Shown piece by piece: positions 26,610 through 33,162 of a DNA stretch of 64,000 nucleotides. The translations under genes were made by a program, and so were the position numbers. The stretch spans positions 372,001 through 436,000 of the forward strand of contig NZ_CANMIJ010000002.1 of NCBI RefSeq assembly GCF_947497915.1. The letters are read 5' to 3'. This DNA is from an uncultured Erythrobacter sp. Its GTDB lineage: Bacteria > Pseudomonadota > Alphaproteobacteria > Sphingomonadales > Sphingomonadaceae. The first letter of the stretch is position 1. Each line of letters begins with the position of its first letter. Under the pieces are notes generated by a model, which saw nothing but the letters and a program-made list of their open reading frames with translations, was not told where the DNA came from and ran no database searches.

Positions 26610-27493
26610 GTAGCCTTTGCCTCCATGCCATGATGGCGTTTGAGAAAGTCGACAATCGCCGCCGAAAATGCATCGTTGGAATCCCCGACCACCATGTGCG
26701 TTGCACCGGCAATGTCTGTGTATTCGGCATGGGGAACCATTTGTCTCAGGTGCGCGACTGAATCCTTAGAGACGAGGTCGCTCGATCCCCCGCGAACGAG
26801 ATGCAGCGGGAGCGACAGATTTGCCGCCGCCTTGCTCAACCCTTCAAACTGTCTTTCTTGATGCTCTGGGTCCAAGCGCTTTTCGCTCATTATGTTACGG
26901 ATAAATTGCGGGTCCCAATGCCAATAAAAGCGGCCATCGTCTTTTTGCCGCAAATAGTGTTTGAGGTTTCCTCCAGCCCCGCGCTTCTGGCGATGCGGCA
27001 TGTAGCTGGCGATAATCTCCGCCGCTTCTTCCGGAGAGGCAAACCCGTGATCAATATGCTTCTCCATGAAGCCGACCACACGCATGACCCCGCTTGGCTC
27101 CATCCGGGGTGCTATGTCGACAAGAGTAAGTGAAGCGAAGCTGCCCGAAGCAAGTTCACCCTCGGCAATCATTCCTGCAAGCCCGCCAAGCGATGCACCC
27201 ACGACCGCAGGCTTGCGATCAAGCTGCGACGTTACCGCAACGAGGTCAGACGCGAAATCGCGCAAGTCATAGGAGCCGTCTTGAGACCAATCGCTGTCAC
27301 CATGACCGCGCAAATCAAGCGCGATAACCCGGAAGCCAGCCGAGGTAAGCTCATCGGTGACACGCTTCCAAGCGCGGCGGGTTTGTCCACCGCCATGCGC
27401 AAGCAAGACCGGGGGAGCACTTTCGTCTCCAGAGACCTCGGCGGCGAGCTTGATCGCTTCATGGCCTCTGATGGTTTGCGCGTTGTCTGACAT
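26606..27493 (-). CDS. Alpha/beta-hydrolase, first gene of the efflux operon
   Basis: A 295-residue alpha/beta-hydrolase. The oxyanion region is HGGGQTRRAWKRV, the dimer-strand region is IALDLRGHGDSDW, the nucleophile elbow is VGASLGGLAG with the catalytic Ser, and the late His is in GATHMVVGDSND. No signal peptide is present, so it is cytoplasmic. It begins the operon hydrolase-thioesterase-adaptor-pump and is divergent from the MarR gene. A perfect inverted repeat covers its start codon. A detoxifying role before export is plausible but not shown. Confidence 0.9.
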   Translation of the reverse strand: MSDNAQTIRGHEAIKLAAEVSGDESAPPVLLAHGGGQTRRAWKRVTDELTSAGFRVIALDLRGHGDSDWSQDGSYDLRDFASDLVAVTSQLDRKPAVVGASLGGLAGMIAEGELASGSFASLTLVDIAPRMEPSGVMRVVGFMEKHIDHGFASPEEAAEIIASYMPHRQKRGAGGNLKHYLRQKDDGRFYWHWDPQFIRNIMSEKRLDPEHQERQFEGLSKAAANLSLPLHLVRGGSSDLVSKDSVAHLRQMVPHAEYTDIAGATHMVVGDSNDAFSAAIVDFLKRHHGMEAKAT

Positions 27494-27502
27494 ATCTGTC
27501 AG
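27487..27502. promoter_or_regulatory. Perfect inverted repeat CTGACATATCTGTCAG over the hydrolase start codon
   Basis: Six-base arms CTGACA and TGTCAG around TATC. It covers the ATG of the hydrolase (27491-27493 on the minus strand) and lies 57 bases upstream of the MarR start. A repressor bound here would block the efflux operon. Confidence 0.5.
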
Positions 27503-27511
27503 ATGCTACAT

Positions 27512-27527
27512 TGTAATGCGCTTTACA
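27512..27527. promoter_or_regulatory. TGTAA-N6-TTACA dyad in the divergent MarR/efflux promoter
   Basis: Five-base arms TGTAA and TTACA separated by six bases, in the 66-base region between the divergent hydrolase and MarR genes. The size and symmetry fit a MarR-family operator. Confidence 0.45.
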
Positions 27528-27559
27528 GTAAAGAATTTTATTTTTCTCAGGGAGCTGGT

Positions 27560-28045
27560 ATGGGTCCGGTGATGGCATCCAACTCAAAACAAGACGCTGA
27601 CGCAGCCGCTGAGAGCTTTCTGACCGACACAGATCGGTTCGTCTTTCTGCTAGAGGATGTGACCTCGCGATTGCGGCGCAACTTTGATTTTTCGGTCGAA
27701 CAGTTTGGCCTCACTCGCACCCAGTGGCGCACTTTGGCCTATGTCTACCGGACACCCGGAATGACCCAGACGCAGCTGGCAAAGCGGCTCGACCTTGAAC
27801 GCGCAAGCATTGGTCAGGCAATCGATAGGCTTGAGAAAATGGAGCTGGTCGAACGACGAAGTGCGCAGAATGATCGGCGCGTGTGGCATGTACATCTGCT
27901 GCCTGCTGCCATCGAGTTGTTGCCAGCATTGCGCAAAGAGGCGGACGCCACCTACGAACGACTGCTCTCTGGTTTGGAGCTCAACGATCTGGAGAGCTTC
28001 GGTAACGCCTTAGCAAAGATGCGTGAGAACCTCGATATCGATTAG
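27560..28045 (+). CDS. MarR-family transcriptional regulator
   Basis: A 161-residue winged-helix regulator. The ATG at 27560 has AGGGAG five bases upstream; extending to 27503 runs through the intergenic promoter and lacks a ribosome-binding site. The winged helix includes TQTQLAKRLDLERASIGQAIDRLEKMELVERR followed by the basic wing NDRRVWHVHLL. N- and C-terminal helices form the dimer interface as in MarR. It is divergent from the efflux operon and is its likely local repressor, responding to a compound the pump handles. Confidence 0.92.
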   Translation: MGPVMASNSKQDADAAAESFLTDTDRFVFLLEDVTSRLRRNFDFSVEQFGLTRTQWRTLAYVYRTPGMTQTQLAKRLDLERASIGQAIDRLEKMELVERRSAQNDRRVWHVHLLPAAIELLPALRKEADATYERLLSGLELNDLESFGNALAKMRENLDID

Positions 28046-28381
28046 GCGCTGGTTGGCAGGTTCCGTGGCCACCAGTGGGACTGGCCTAGGTGAACTTCTG
28101 CTTCTGGGTCGATAGCAGACAGACGGCTTTCTAACTGTTTGGTGCTCATTCCGGACGCTTTGCGTCAGCTTTGTAATGGTTGGCCCAAAAAGCAGCATAT
28201 CGCGCTGACGGTGATAGAGTGTTCTCTGGGAGCAACGGAAACAAAAGACTACGAAAACGTCCTATAACAGCCATAGGGTTGCCCTTAATTAGCGCTCATT
28301 TGCACGTCAAAAAGCTGCATTTCGCCCTAGACTACACCCCACACTAGGGTAGTCTAAGTGCATGCAAAACAATGATTTATT
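28046..28381. other. 336-base intergenic region upstream of the serine resolvase
   Basis: Separates the MarR gene from the resolvase operon. The left part has no clear feature beyond a small CCAGT/ACTGG hairpin. The right end holds a nested inverted repeat at 28328-28356 just before the resolvase. No RNA gene or credible coding sequence was found. Serine resolvases often have their res sites here, but I cannot define them by eye. Confidence 0.45.
28328..28356. promoter_or_regulatory. Inverted repeat TAGACTAC/GTAGTCTA upstream of the resolvase
   Basis: Eight-base perfect arms (28328-28335 and 28349-28356) separated by 13 bases, with a second nested pair CCCTA/TAGGG. It ends 25 bases before the resolvase ATG, a position suited to an operator or part of a res site. 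Confidence 0.45.
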
Positions 28382-28948
28382 ATGCTCGTAGGCTACGCCA
28401 GAACGAGTTCGTTTGACCAAGTGGCTGGGTTGGAAAGCCAAATCGAGCAACTTCTTACAACGGGTTGTAACGACAAGCTGTTTCAAGAGCAGATCTCATC
28501 GGTCGACGAGCGCCCCCAACTTGAAGCCGCACTAGATTTCGTCCGTGAGGGTGATGTGCTCGTGGTTGTGCGGTTGGACAGGCTCGCTCGCTCCACATCC
28601 GACCTTCTTGGTATTCTGGATAGGCTCGAAGCTAAGGGCGTCGGCTTACGTATTCTCGACTTCGGCGGGTCAGAAATGGACACGAAGTCTCCTACGGGGA
28701 AACTGGTCTTGACGATGTTCGGGGCTATCGCTCAATTTGAACGCGAACTGATGAAATTGCGCCAGCGTGAAGGCATCGAGAAAGCCAAACGGGAAGGCCG
28801 CTATAAAGGCAGAGCGCCCACAGCCCGCCGTAGATTGCCAGAAATGCGCAAACTCGCTGACGAGGGCTTTGCCCCTTCCGAGATTGCCAGCCGCCTAGAG
28901 GTGTCTCGTGCGTCCGTATATCGGCTGCTGGCGGAGGATCGGGCATGA
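28382..28948 (+). CDS. Serine recombinase (resolvase/invertase family)
   Basis: A 188-residue small serine recombinase. The N-terminal catalytic domain starts MLVGYARTSSFDQ with the nucleophilic Ser. Family motifs VVVRLDRLARST and GKLVLTMFGAIAQFERELM follow. The C-terminus is a Hin-type HTH (GFAPSEIASRLEVSRASVYRLL). It is complete. No good ribosome-binding site precedes the ATG. It starts a three-gene operon with overlapping ends. A CAACGGGTTG dyad lies within it at 28455-28470. It may resolve or invert DNA of the island; no inverted segment is visible. Confidence 0.93.
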   Translation: MLVGYARTSSFDQVAGLESQIEQLLTTGCNDKLFQEQISSVDERPQLEAALDFVREGDVLVVVRLDRLARSTSDLLGILDRLEAKGVGLRILDFGGSEMDTKSPTGKLVLTMFGAIAQFERELMKLRQREGIEKAKREGRYKGRAPTARRRLPEMRKLADEGFAPSEIASRLEVSRASVYRLLAEDRA

Positions 28949-29139
28949 CCGACACTGCCGAACTCTTCTCGCAGTTCACTTGCGTAACCGAAGACATGCA
29001 CGGGATCGCTGTTGAAGGACAAAAAGCCGACTTGCCTGATGAAGCCAGCAAAGCACTCGCGGCACATCTTACTACTGGGTTGCAACAGGCTGGCTCAATC
29101 TTGGAAGCGATTGAACGCAACACGGACGGCAAGCCATGA
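28945..29139 (+). CDS. Small island protein of unknown function
   Basis: A 64-residue acidic protein not recognised. It overlaps the resolvase stop by ATGA and is itself overlapped by ATGA by the next gene, so it is very likely a real member of the operon. It appears mostly helical (SKALAAHLTTGLQQAGSILEAIE), with no cysteine pair, signal or membrane segment. Confidence 0.65.
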   Translation: MTDTAELFSQFTCVTEDMHGIAVEGQKADLPDEASKALAAHLTTGLQQAGSILEAIERNTDGKP

Positions 29140-29612
29140 GCGCGCTGCCAGTCGACATTATTCTAGATCGCAAGATCGACGCGATCATTGCCGATGGCCA
29201 CAGGCTCCCGCGATGGGGTTGGCCCATTCCTGCCCCTTACAATGGAGCAACGGGCCAAGAGCGGGTTTATGTATGGCAGAAGAACCAGATCGCTTGGCAG
29301 GTTGGCTTGATGCCAGACCGCTCCGATTGCTCTGTCTGCTCAAAGAGGCAGGCCGAGCATTGGCATGGAGAAATCTATTTCCGGCCGTTCGCGCTTATGG
29401 CTATCTGCCGATCATGCCATGCAAGAGTGCACAGAAGGTTTGGAAGCCCGCACAGGTGGTCAGCTTTCCTTGAGGGCCTTGATCCAGACAATTGGACCCA
29501 TGCACTCCTGCCCGATCAGATAGGCCGTGAGGAGGCGATGAGATTGTCTAGGGAGCCAAATTGGCTAGCGGCGCTCAAGCGTCTTTTGCAGGATCGCCAA
29601 GCAAATCGGTGA
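29136..29612 (+). CDS. HNH-like zinc-binding island protein
   Basis: A 158-residue protein. The centre has a treble-clef-like arrangement: CSVCSKRQAEHWH, then ICRSCHARVHRRF, giving C-x2-C and C-x2-C-H-x3-H. This is typical of HNH-type zinc domains of phage and island proteins. An intact HNH nuclease would have a catalytic His in the first strand; the His in AEHWH is a candidate. Nuclease activity is therefore possible but unproven. It is coupled to the preceding small gene through ATGA. Its 3' end overlaps the convergent XRE gene by 38 bases. Confidence 0.65.
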   Translation: MSALPVDIILDRKIDAIIADGHRLPRWGWPIPAPYNGATGQERVYVWQKNQIAWQVGLMPDRSDCSVCSKRQAEHWHGEIYFRPFALMAICRSCHARVHRRFGSPHRWSAFLEGLDPDNWTHALLPDQIGREEAMRLSREPNWLAALKRLLQDRQANR

Positions 29613-29796
29613 TGGGAACGTCCAGCCGCCCAGCCATCTTCTCAATGACGTCAATGGTCGGGCTACGCTTCCCACCTTCCAAATGGTTCAAATAGGTTCG
29701 GTGAATGTCGATCAATGCGGCAAAGTCATCTTGCGACATCTCACGCTTCGCACGGATGCGGCGAAGGTTGGTCGCAAGGTTTTGACGTAGGCTCAT
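29575..29796 (-). CDS. XRE-family helix-turn-helix repressor
   Basis: A 73-residue Cro/C1-type DNA-binding protein. The start at 29796 (MSLRQNLATNLRRIRAKR) is chosen because it gives the standard XRE beginning; the frame stays open to 29871. The HTH is MSQDDFAALIDIHRTYLNHLEGGKRSPTI split over helices 2-4. It is convergent with the resolvase operon and divergent from the zinc-ribbon gene. GTAGAC repeats upstream are likely operators. A role in silencing island genes is plausible. Confidence 0.88.
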   Translation of the reverse strand: MSLRQNLATNLRRIRAKREMSQDDFAALIDIHRTYLNHLEGGKRSPTIDVIEKMAGRLDVPITDLLGDPAKDA

Positions 29797-29817
29797 CACG
29801 CATGATGAACCATAAAT

Positions 29818-29886
29818 GTAGACGATCTGCACCAGACCATGGTCTACAAAGTTCTTGGACTGCCTCACCAATCCTCTAGAGTAGAC
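29818..29886. promoter_or_regulatory. GTAGAC repeats between XRE and zinc-ribbon genes
   Basis: GTAGAC at 29818-29823, its complement GTCTAC at 29842-29847, and GTAGAC again at 29881-29886. The first and third continue as GTAGACGAT. They lie in the divergent promoter region and fit binding by the XRE protein. Confidence 0.45.
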
Positions 29887-29918
29887 GATGAGATACAGTT
29901 TTCTGGGAGCACTACGCG

Positions 29919-30506
29919 ATGAATGATGACGAACGGACCTGTCCGGAATGCGGTGAGACGATCAAGAAGGCTGCGGGCAAATGTCGTTTCTGCGGCCACA
30001 GGTTCAGAAGTGCTGATCCCATTGATGGACCGATGACCGAGAGCCAAAAGAAAGTCGCCAAAACATCAAAGGTTGGATGCGCTGTGATCGCCATCGCGTT
30101 CATTGCGATGCTCTCATTCTGTAAGCCCGATGAGAATGCAGGATCAGGCGGTAGCGCCTCTACAACTGTTGCATCGGAAGAAGACGAGGACACGCCTCCA
30201 GACCAAGCGACCCAAATGCGGATCGTGGTGGCGTCGCAAGATGGTGTTCGTTCTCGCTTGAAAGACCCTGAAAGCGCAGACTTCCGAAACGTCGGTTACT
30301 ATTCTGGCGGAAGTGAGGGCGCATCGGCGGTCTGCGGCGAGGTCAATGCAAAGAACAGCTTTGGTGGGTTCACAGGCTTTGAGCGGTTCGTTGCTCTGGG
30401 TGAGGACATTGCTTTCCTAGAAAGCGACGTCGAAGCGAGCGAGTTCGCAAAGGTCTGGAAGAGCGTTTGCGTCAAAGCAGATACTGACGAGGTGCAAATA
30501 CCATAG
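29919..30506 (+). CDS. Zinc-ribbon membrane protein of unknown function at the right island edge
   Basis: A 195-residue protein with three parts. An N-terminal zinc ribbon has two CxxC pairs (CPECGETIKKAAGKCRFCGHRF). A single membrane helix follows at about 50-66 (GCAVIAIAFIAMLSFC). The C-terminal domain is probably extracytoplasmic and includes SRLKDPESADFRNV and VCGEVNAKNSFGGFTGFERFV. The last segment recurs in many uncharacterised proteobacterial proteins, but no function is known to me. It is divergent from the XRE gene and ends 69 bases before the right attachment repeat. Confidence 0.75.
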   Translation: MNDDERTCPECGETIKKAAGKCRFCGHRFRSADPIDGPMTESQKKVAKTSKVGCAVIAIAFIAMLSFCKPDENAGSGGSASTTVASEEDEDTPPDQATQMRIVVASQDGVRSRLKDPESADFRNVGYYSGGSEGASAVCGEVNAKNSFGGFTGFERFVALGEDIAFLESDVEASEFAKVWKSVCVKADTDEVQIP

Positions 30507-30512
30507 CCCAAC

Positions 30513-30530
30513 CGGACATATGGCGGACAT
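30513..30530. repeat. Paired CGGACAT sites near the right island end
   Basis: CGGACAT at 30513-30519 and 30524-30530, same orientation and same 11-base period as at 14949-14966. Over 20 bases the two regions differ at only two positions. It lies 45 bases inside the right attachment repeat, as expected for an integrase arm site. Confidence 0.55.
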
Positions 30531-30574
30531 GACTTTCTAAATCAGTCCTAGGGTTCTTCCTTAAATGGCAGAAC

Positions 30575-30625
30575 AAAGGTGGTGAGCCCTGCTGGGTTCG
30601 AACCAGCGACCTACTGATTAAAAGT
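30575..30625. repeat. Right attachment-site copy (51-bp direct repeat within tRNA-Lys)
   Basis: Identical to 14765-14815. Here it is continuous with the 5' half of the tRNA (30626-30655), so the tRNA gene is intact after integration. Confidence 0.93.
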
Positions 30626-30655
30626 CAGTTGCTCTACCAACTGAGCTAAGGGCCC
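30580..30655 (-). tRNA. tRNA-Lys(UUU)
   Basis: 76 bases including encoded CCA. The acceptor stem GGGCCCT pairs with AGGGCTC. The D arm is GCTCAGTTGGTAGAGC, the anticodon stem ACTGA/TCAGT encloses loop CTTTTAA (anticodon TTT), and the T arm is GCTGGTTCGAACCAGC. It is the insertion site of the island on its 3' side. Confidence 0.97.
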
Positions 30656-30779
30656 CCACGGGGCGTTCGGCTAAGTTGGTTCGTGCCGAACGGAGCGCCC
30701 ACCTAGTCAGGGTCCGGCTATGGGTCAAGCGTTACGAAGCAATATCGGCCCGATGCGAGCAATAAAACCGCCTGCGCCC

Positions 30780-32345
30780 TCAATTTTCTGCGTGTGCGGT
30801 GGCCCAATGTTCGGCGATTTCGCGGTTGTTCGGCGCCCCTTCGCGCGCCTTGCTCAGCAATTGACGCGCCTCGGCTGAGGCTCCGCCTTTCTGCCATAGC
30901 GCCCATCCAAGAGTGTCGAGAATCTGCGGGCTTTGCGGTGCTTTTGCCAACGCACGCCGTGCCAGAGTGACAGCGGCAGCGGGGTCGCCAAGCTCGATCT
31001 TTACAGCGGCCGCGTTGTTAAGGAGCGCGGGATCATCCTTGCCCGAGCCGTTTAACAATGGGGCATAAATCGAATCGGCTTTGGCCCAATCACCGGCGCG
31101 AATCGCTTCACCGGCTGCAACCATAGTCTTCGACAGATTCGGCGCAGCATCACGCTTTGCGATTAAGCCGCGAATCCTTGAGATATCGCTTTGTCCGGTC
31201 TCTTCGGCCAATCGCAGCGCCAGGATCAGCAGATTTCCGTCTGCCTGAGGATGGTCAACAACCGGCGCGATGGTTTTCCAGCCATTGGCGAATTCGCCCT
31301 GCTCAGCATAGGATTGCGCCAGAACGCGCTGTGCCATCAGATCGCCCGGGTGATCTTTGGCGTATTCCTCAAGCGCAACGATCGCAGGACCGTATTGTCC
31401 GCGTGCGGCGTCAATAAAGCCGCGCAGCCGCGTGAAGGCCGGCTCTGCGGCGATCGCCACCGGTACTGTCTCGATTAGCTCAAACGCACGCTGCGGATCA
31501 CCTTCGTTGAAGGACATTTGCGCAAGGAACAGCACCCCGATGGGGTGCGTCGTTCCGCTGCCGCCGGTTTTCTGGATCCATTGCGCGGCCGCCTCTTTAT
31601 TGCCGCGGTCTCGCTCAATTGCGGCCATGCCCAGCATCGCGGTTTGCTGCGCCGGGCTGACGCTTAATACGGTGCCAAAACGCGCCGCAGCCTGATCAAG
31701 AGCGCGGTTTGAAAGCTGTATTTGACCGGCAAGCAAATGCGCCTGAGGCACAGCAGGTTTGATAGCAAGAACAGGCGCGAGCCGTTTAAGCGCATCAGCT
31801 GGGCGAGCTGCGGCCAGCATCCGCTCAGCATCAACGGTCACTAGCCTTGCATCCTCGGGAAATTTCGCCAGCCCTTCGTCGAGCTTCGCCGACGCTTCTG
31901 GCAGATCGCCGTCACCCATCGCGATGGCGATAGCAGCGGTGTAAGCCATCGGTACGTCATATTCGAGCGTCTCCAGCGCGTCACGCGCAGCGCCATTATA
32001 GCTGCCAAGCAAATAGGCTTCGGCCAGCTTTGCCTTGGAGAGGCTGGTGACATTCGGGCCGTTCACCACCGCTTCGTATTCCGTCACAGCGCGATCAGGA
32101 TTGCCTGTCGCGAGCGCGAGATCGCCCGCCATCATGCGCAATTCGGCATTGTCGGGGTCCGCTTTCAACGCAGTCGTGACATGCTCAAGCGCAATACGCG
32201 GTGCACCGTCGGCCAAGGCCGCTTTTGCGGCGGCAACCGGATCGGTAGGGGCCGTGTCGCAGGCAGTAACGAGCGACGTCGCCACAAGCGCAAGCGCAGC
32301 GGCAGGAATGATAGAACGAATGGTAGATTTGCGGTGTGTGGTCAT
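30780..32345 (-). CDS. Tetratricopeptide-repeat lipoprotein
   Basis: A 521-residue exported protein. The signal peptide ends in a lipobox (SLVTACD), so it should be lipid-anchored. The rest is a chain of TPR-like helix pairs (for example NAELRMMAGDLALATGNPDRAVTEYEAVV and LNNAAAVKIELGDPAAAVTLARRAL, each shown only in part of a repeat array). TPR lipoproteins of this kind act as scaffolds for envelope or exopolysaccharide assembly. It is divergent from a PEP-CTERM-type gene, which recalls PrsT of exosortase loci. At 521 residues it is much shorter than typical PrsT and no other Prs/Eps gene is present, so that identity is not claimed. Confidence 0.88.
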   Translation of the reverse strand: MTTHRKSTIRSIIPAAALALVATSLVTACDTAPTDPVAAAKAALADGAPRIALEHVTTALKADPDNAELRMMAGDLALATGNPDRAVTEYEAVVNGPNVTSLSKAKLAEAYLLGSYNGAARDALETLEYDVPMAYTAAIAIAMGDGDLPEASAKLDEGLAKFPEDARLVTVDAERMLAAARPADALKRLAPVLAIKPAVPQAHLLAGQIQLSNRALDQAAARFGTVLSVSPAQQTAMLGMAAIERDRGNKEAAAQWIQKTGGSGTTHPIGVLFLAQMSFNEGDPQRAFELIETVPVAIAAEPAFTRLRGFIDAARGQYGPAIVALEEYAKDHPGDLMAQRVLAQSYAEQGEFANGWKTIAPVVDHPQADGNLLILALRLAEETGQSDISRIRGLIAKRDAAPNLSKTMVAAGEAIRAGDWAKADSIYAPLLNGSGKDDPALLNNAAAVKIELGDPAAAVTLARRALAKAPQSPQILDTLGWALWQKGGASAEARQLLSKAREGAPNNREIAEHWATAHAEN

Positions 32346-32391
32346 AGCCCACGCATTTACGGCAAGATGCTTAACAGGCCGTTCCCGCCAG

Positions 32392-32500
32392 TTAACCGTC
32401 AGGATTCCTTACACATGGCCAAAACGTCGGATACGCATTAACCTTTAGAAGCGGCGGTTTCCGGTCACTTTTGCAAAATTGGCACGCCAATTGCTTAACC
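32392..32500. promoter_or_regulatory. Three TTAACC boxes upstream of the PEP-CTERM-type gene
   Basis: TTAACC at 32392-32397, 32438-32443 and 32495-32500. TTAACC is the core half of CtrA sites in alphaproteobacteria. Full TTAA-N7-TTAA spacing is not met, so this is a weak call. Confidence 0.25.
32479..32495 (+). promoter_or_regulatory. Sigma-54 (-24/-12) promoter upstream of the PEP-CTERM-type gene
   Basis: TTGGCACGCCAATTGCT matches the RpoN consensus YTGGCACGN4TTGCW at every defined position, with GG and GC correctly spaced. Transcription would start near 32506, giving a leader of about 60 bases before the ATG at 32568. PEP-CTERM genes in several bacteria are known to depend on sigma-54 and the PrsK/PrsR system, which supports the call. 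Confidence 0.8.
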
Positions 32501-32567
32501 TTCCCCGACTAAGCTGACTCTAAAGTTAGCTGACGTAGAAATAGATTAAGACGAACGGGGAATATCC

Positions 32568-33089
32568 ATGCGTAAGCTTCACAAAACTGCCGCCATCGCG
32601 CTCGCAGCCAGCACCATGACTGTTGCGACACCAGCATCAGCGGCGATTTTCGAATACGTGATGAGTGACGGTGACATTCTGACCATCGACACCGAAACCC
32701 AAACCGGCACCTGGACGGGTGACGATATGGACGTGACATTCACCAGCCCAGACTTCGCCAACTTCCAAGGCGGCGATAGCCCAAGCTTTTCGTATACGCT
32801 CACCGACATGACCGGAACCCGCACAATCCGCGGCACCGACTACACACCAACTCGTGAAAACGGCGACCGTTTTCACCCATGGATGATGAAGACCACCAGT
32901 GATGGCCGCATCAACCTTTGGTCTTGGTGGGGTGATCCTGTGGTTGCAGGCGACTATGTTCGCGGCATCGCCGACTACCGCGTGGTAGACGTGCCAGCTC
33001 CTGGCATTGTTGGCCTGCTGGCTCTTGCTCTTGCAGCGCTCGGCTTTGGCCGTCGCCGCCGCAAAATCAAAGGCGCTGCCGCAGCATAA
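32568..33089 (+). CDS. PEP-CTERM-type (VPAPG variant) sorted surface protein
   Basis: A 173-residue exported protein. An N-terminal signal peptide ends near TPASAA. The C-terminus has the three-part sorting signal of exosortase substrates: VPAPG, a hydrophobic segment (IVGLLALALAALGF) and a basic cluster GRRRRK. The middle is polar, rich in Asp, Thr and Trp, and not assigned. An exosortase would recognise the C-terminus; none is in the window. GGGGA precedes the ATG, a sigma-54 promoter lies upstream and a terminator follows. Confidence 0.85.
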   Translation: MRKLHKTAAIALAASTMTVATPASAAIFEYVMSDGDILTIDTETQTGTWTGDDMDVTFTSPDFANFQGGDSPSFSYTLTDMTGTRTIRGTDYTPTRENGDRFHPWMMKTTSDGRINLWSWWGDPVVAGDYVRGIADYRVVDVPAPGIVGLLALALAALGFGRRRRKIKGAAAA

Positions 33090-33111
33090 GCTAGCCGCTT
33101 AACGAAATCAG

Positions 33112-33146
33112 CAAACGCCCGGTTGCCAAACGCGACCGGGCGTTTG
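33112..33146 (+). terminator. Rho-independent terminator after the PEP-CTERM-type gene
   Basis: Twelve-base perfect stem (CAAACGCCCGGT with ACCGGGCGTTTG) and an 11-base loop, followed by TCGTTTCT. It also separates this gene from the convergent folK. Confidence 0.8.
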
Positions 33147-33162
33147 TCGTTTCTGCCTTGAA

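Larger units (their letters stand above)
14765..30625. mobile_element. 15.8-kb genomic island integrated in tRNA-Lys(UUU)
   Basis: The region is flanked by a perfect 51-bp direct repeat (14765-14815 and 30575-30625) consisting of the 3' part of a tRNA-Lys gene, from the anticodon loop to just past the encoded CCA. The complete tRNA lies at the right end; the left copy is only the 3' part. A tyrosine integrase gene sits immediately inside the left copy. Paired CGGACAT sites occur inside both ends. Cargo is a reverse transcriptase, a phosphatase/kinase trio, an RND efflux operon, a serine resolvase operon and a zinc-ribbon membrane protein. The left third looks AT-richer than the flanking chromosome. 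No conjugation or phage structural genes were seen. The middle efflux segment resembles core genes in base use, so a composite history is possible. Confidence 0.88.

Noticed and set aside
30780..32345. PrsT, the TPR lipoprotein of exosortase loci
   Set aside because: The lipoprotein signal, TPRs and neighbouring PEP-CTERM-type gene fit, but it is far shorter than usual PrsT and no exosortase or other Prs/Eps gene is present.
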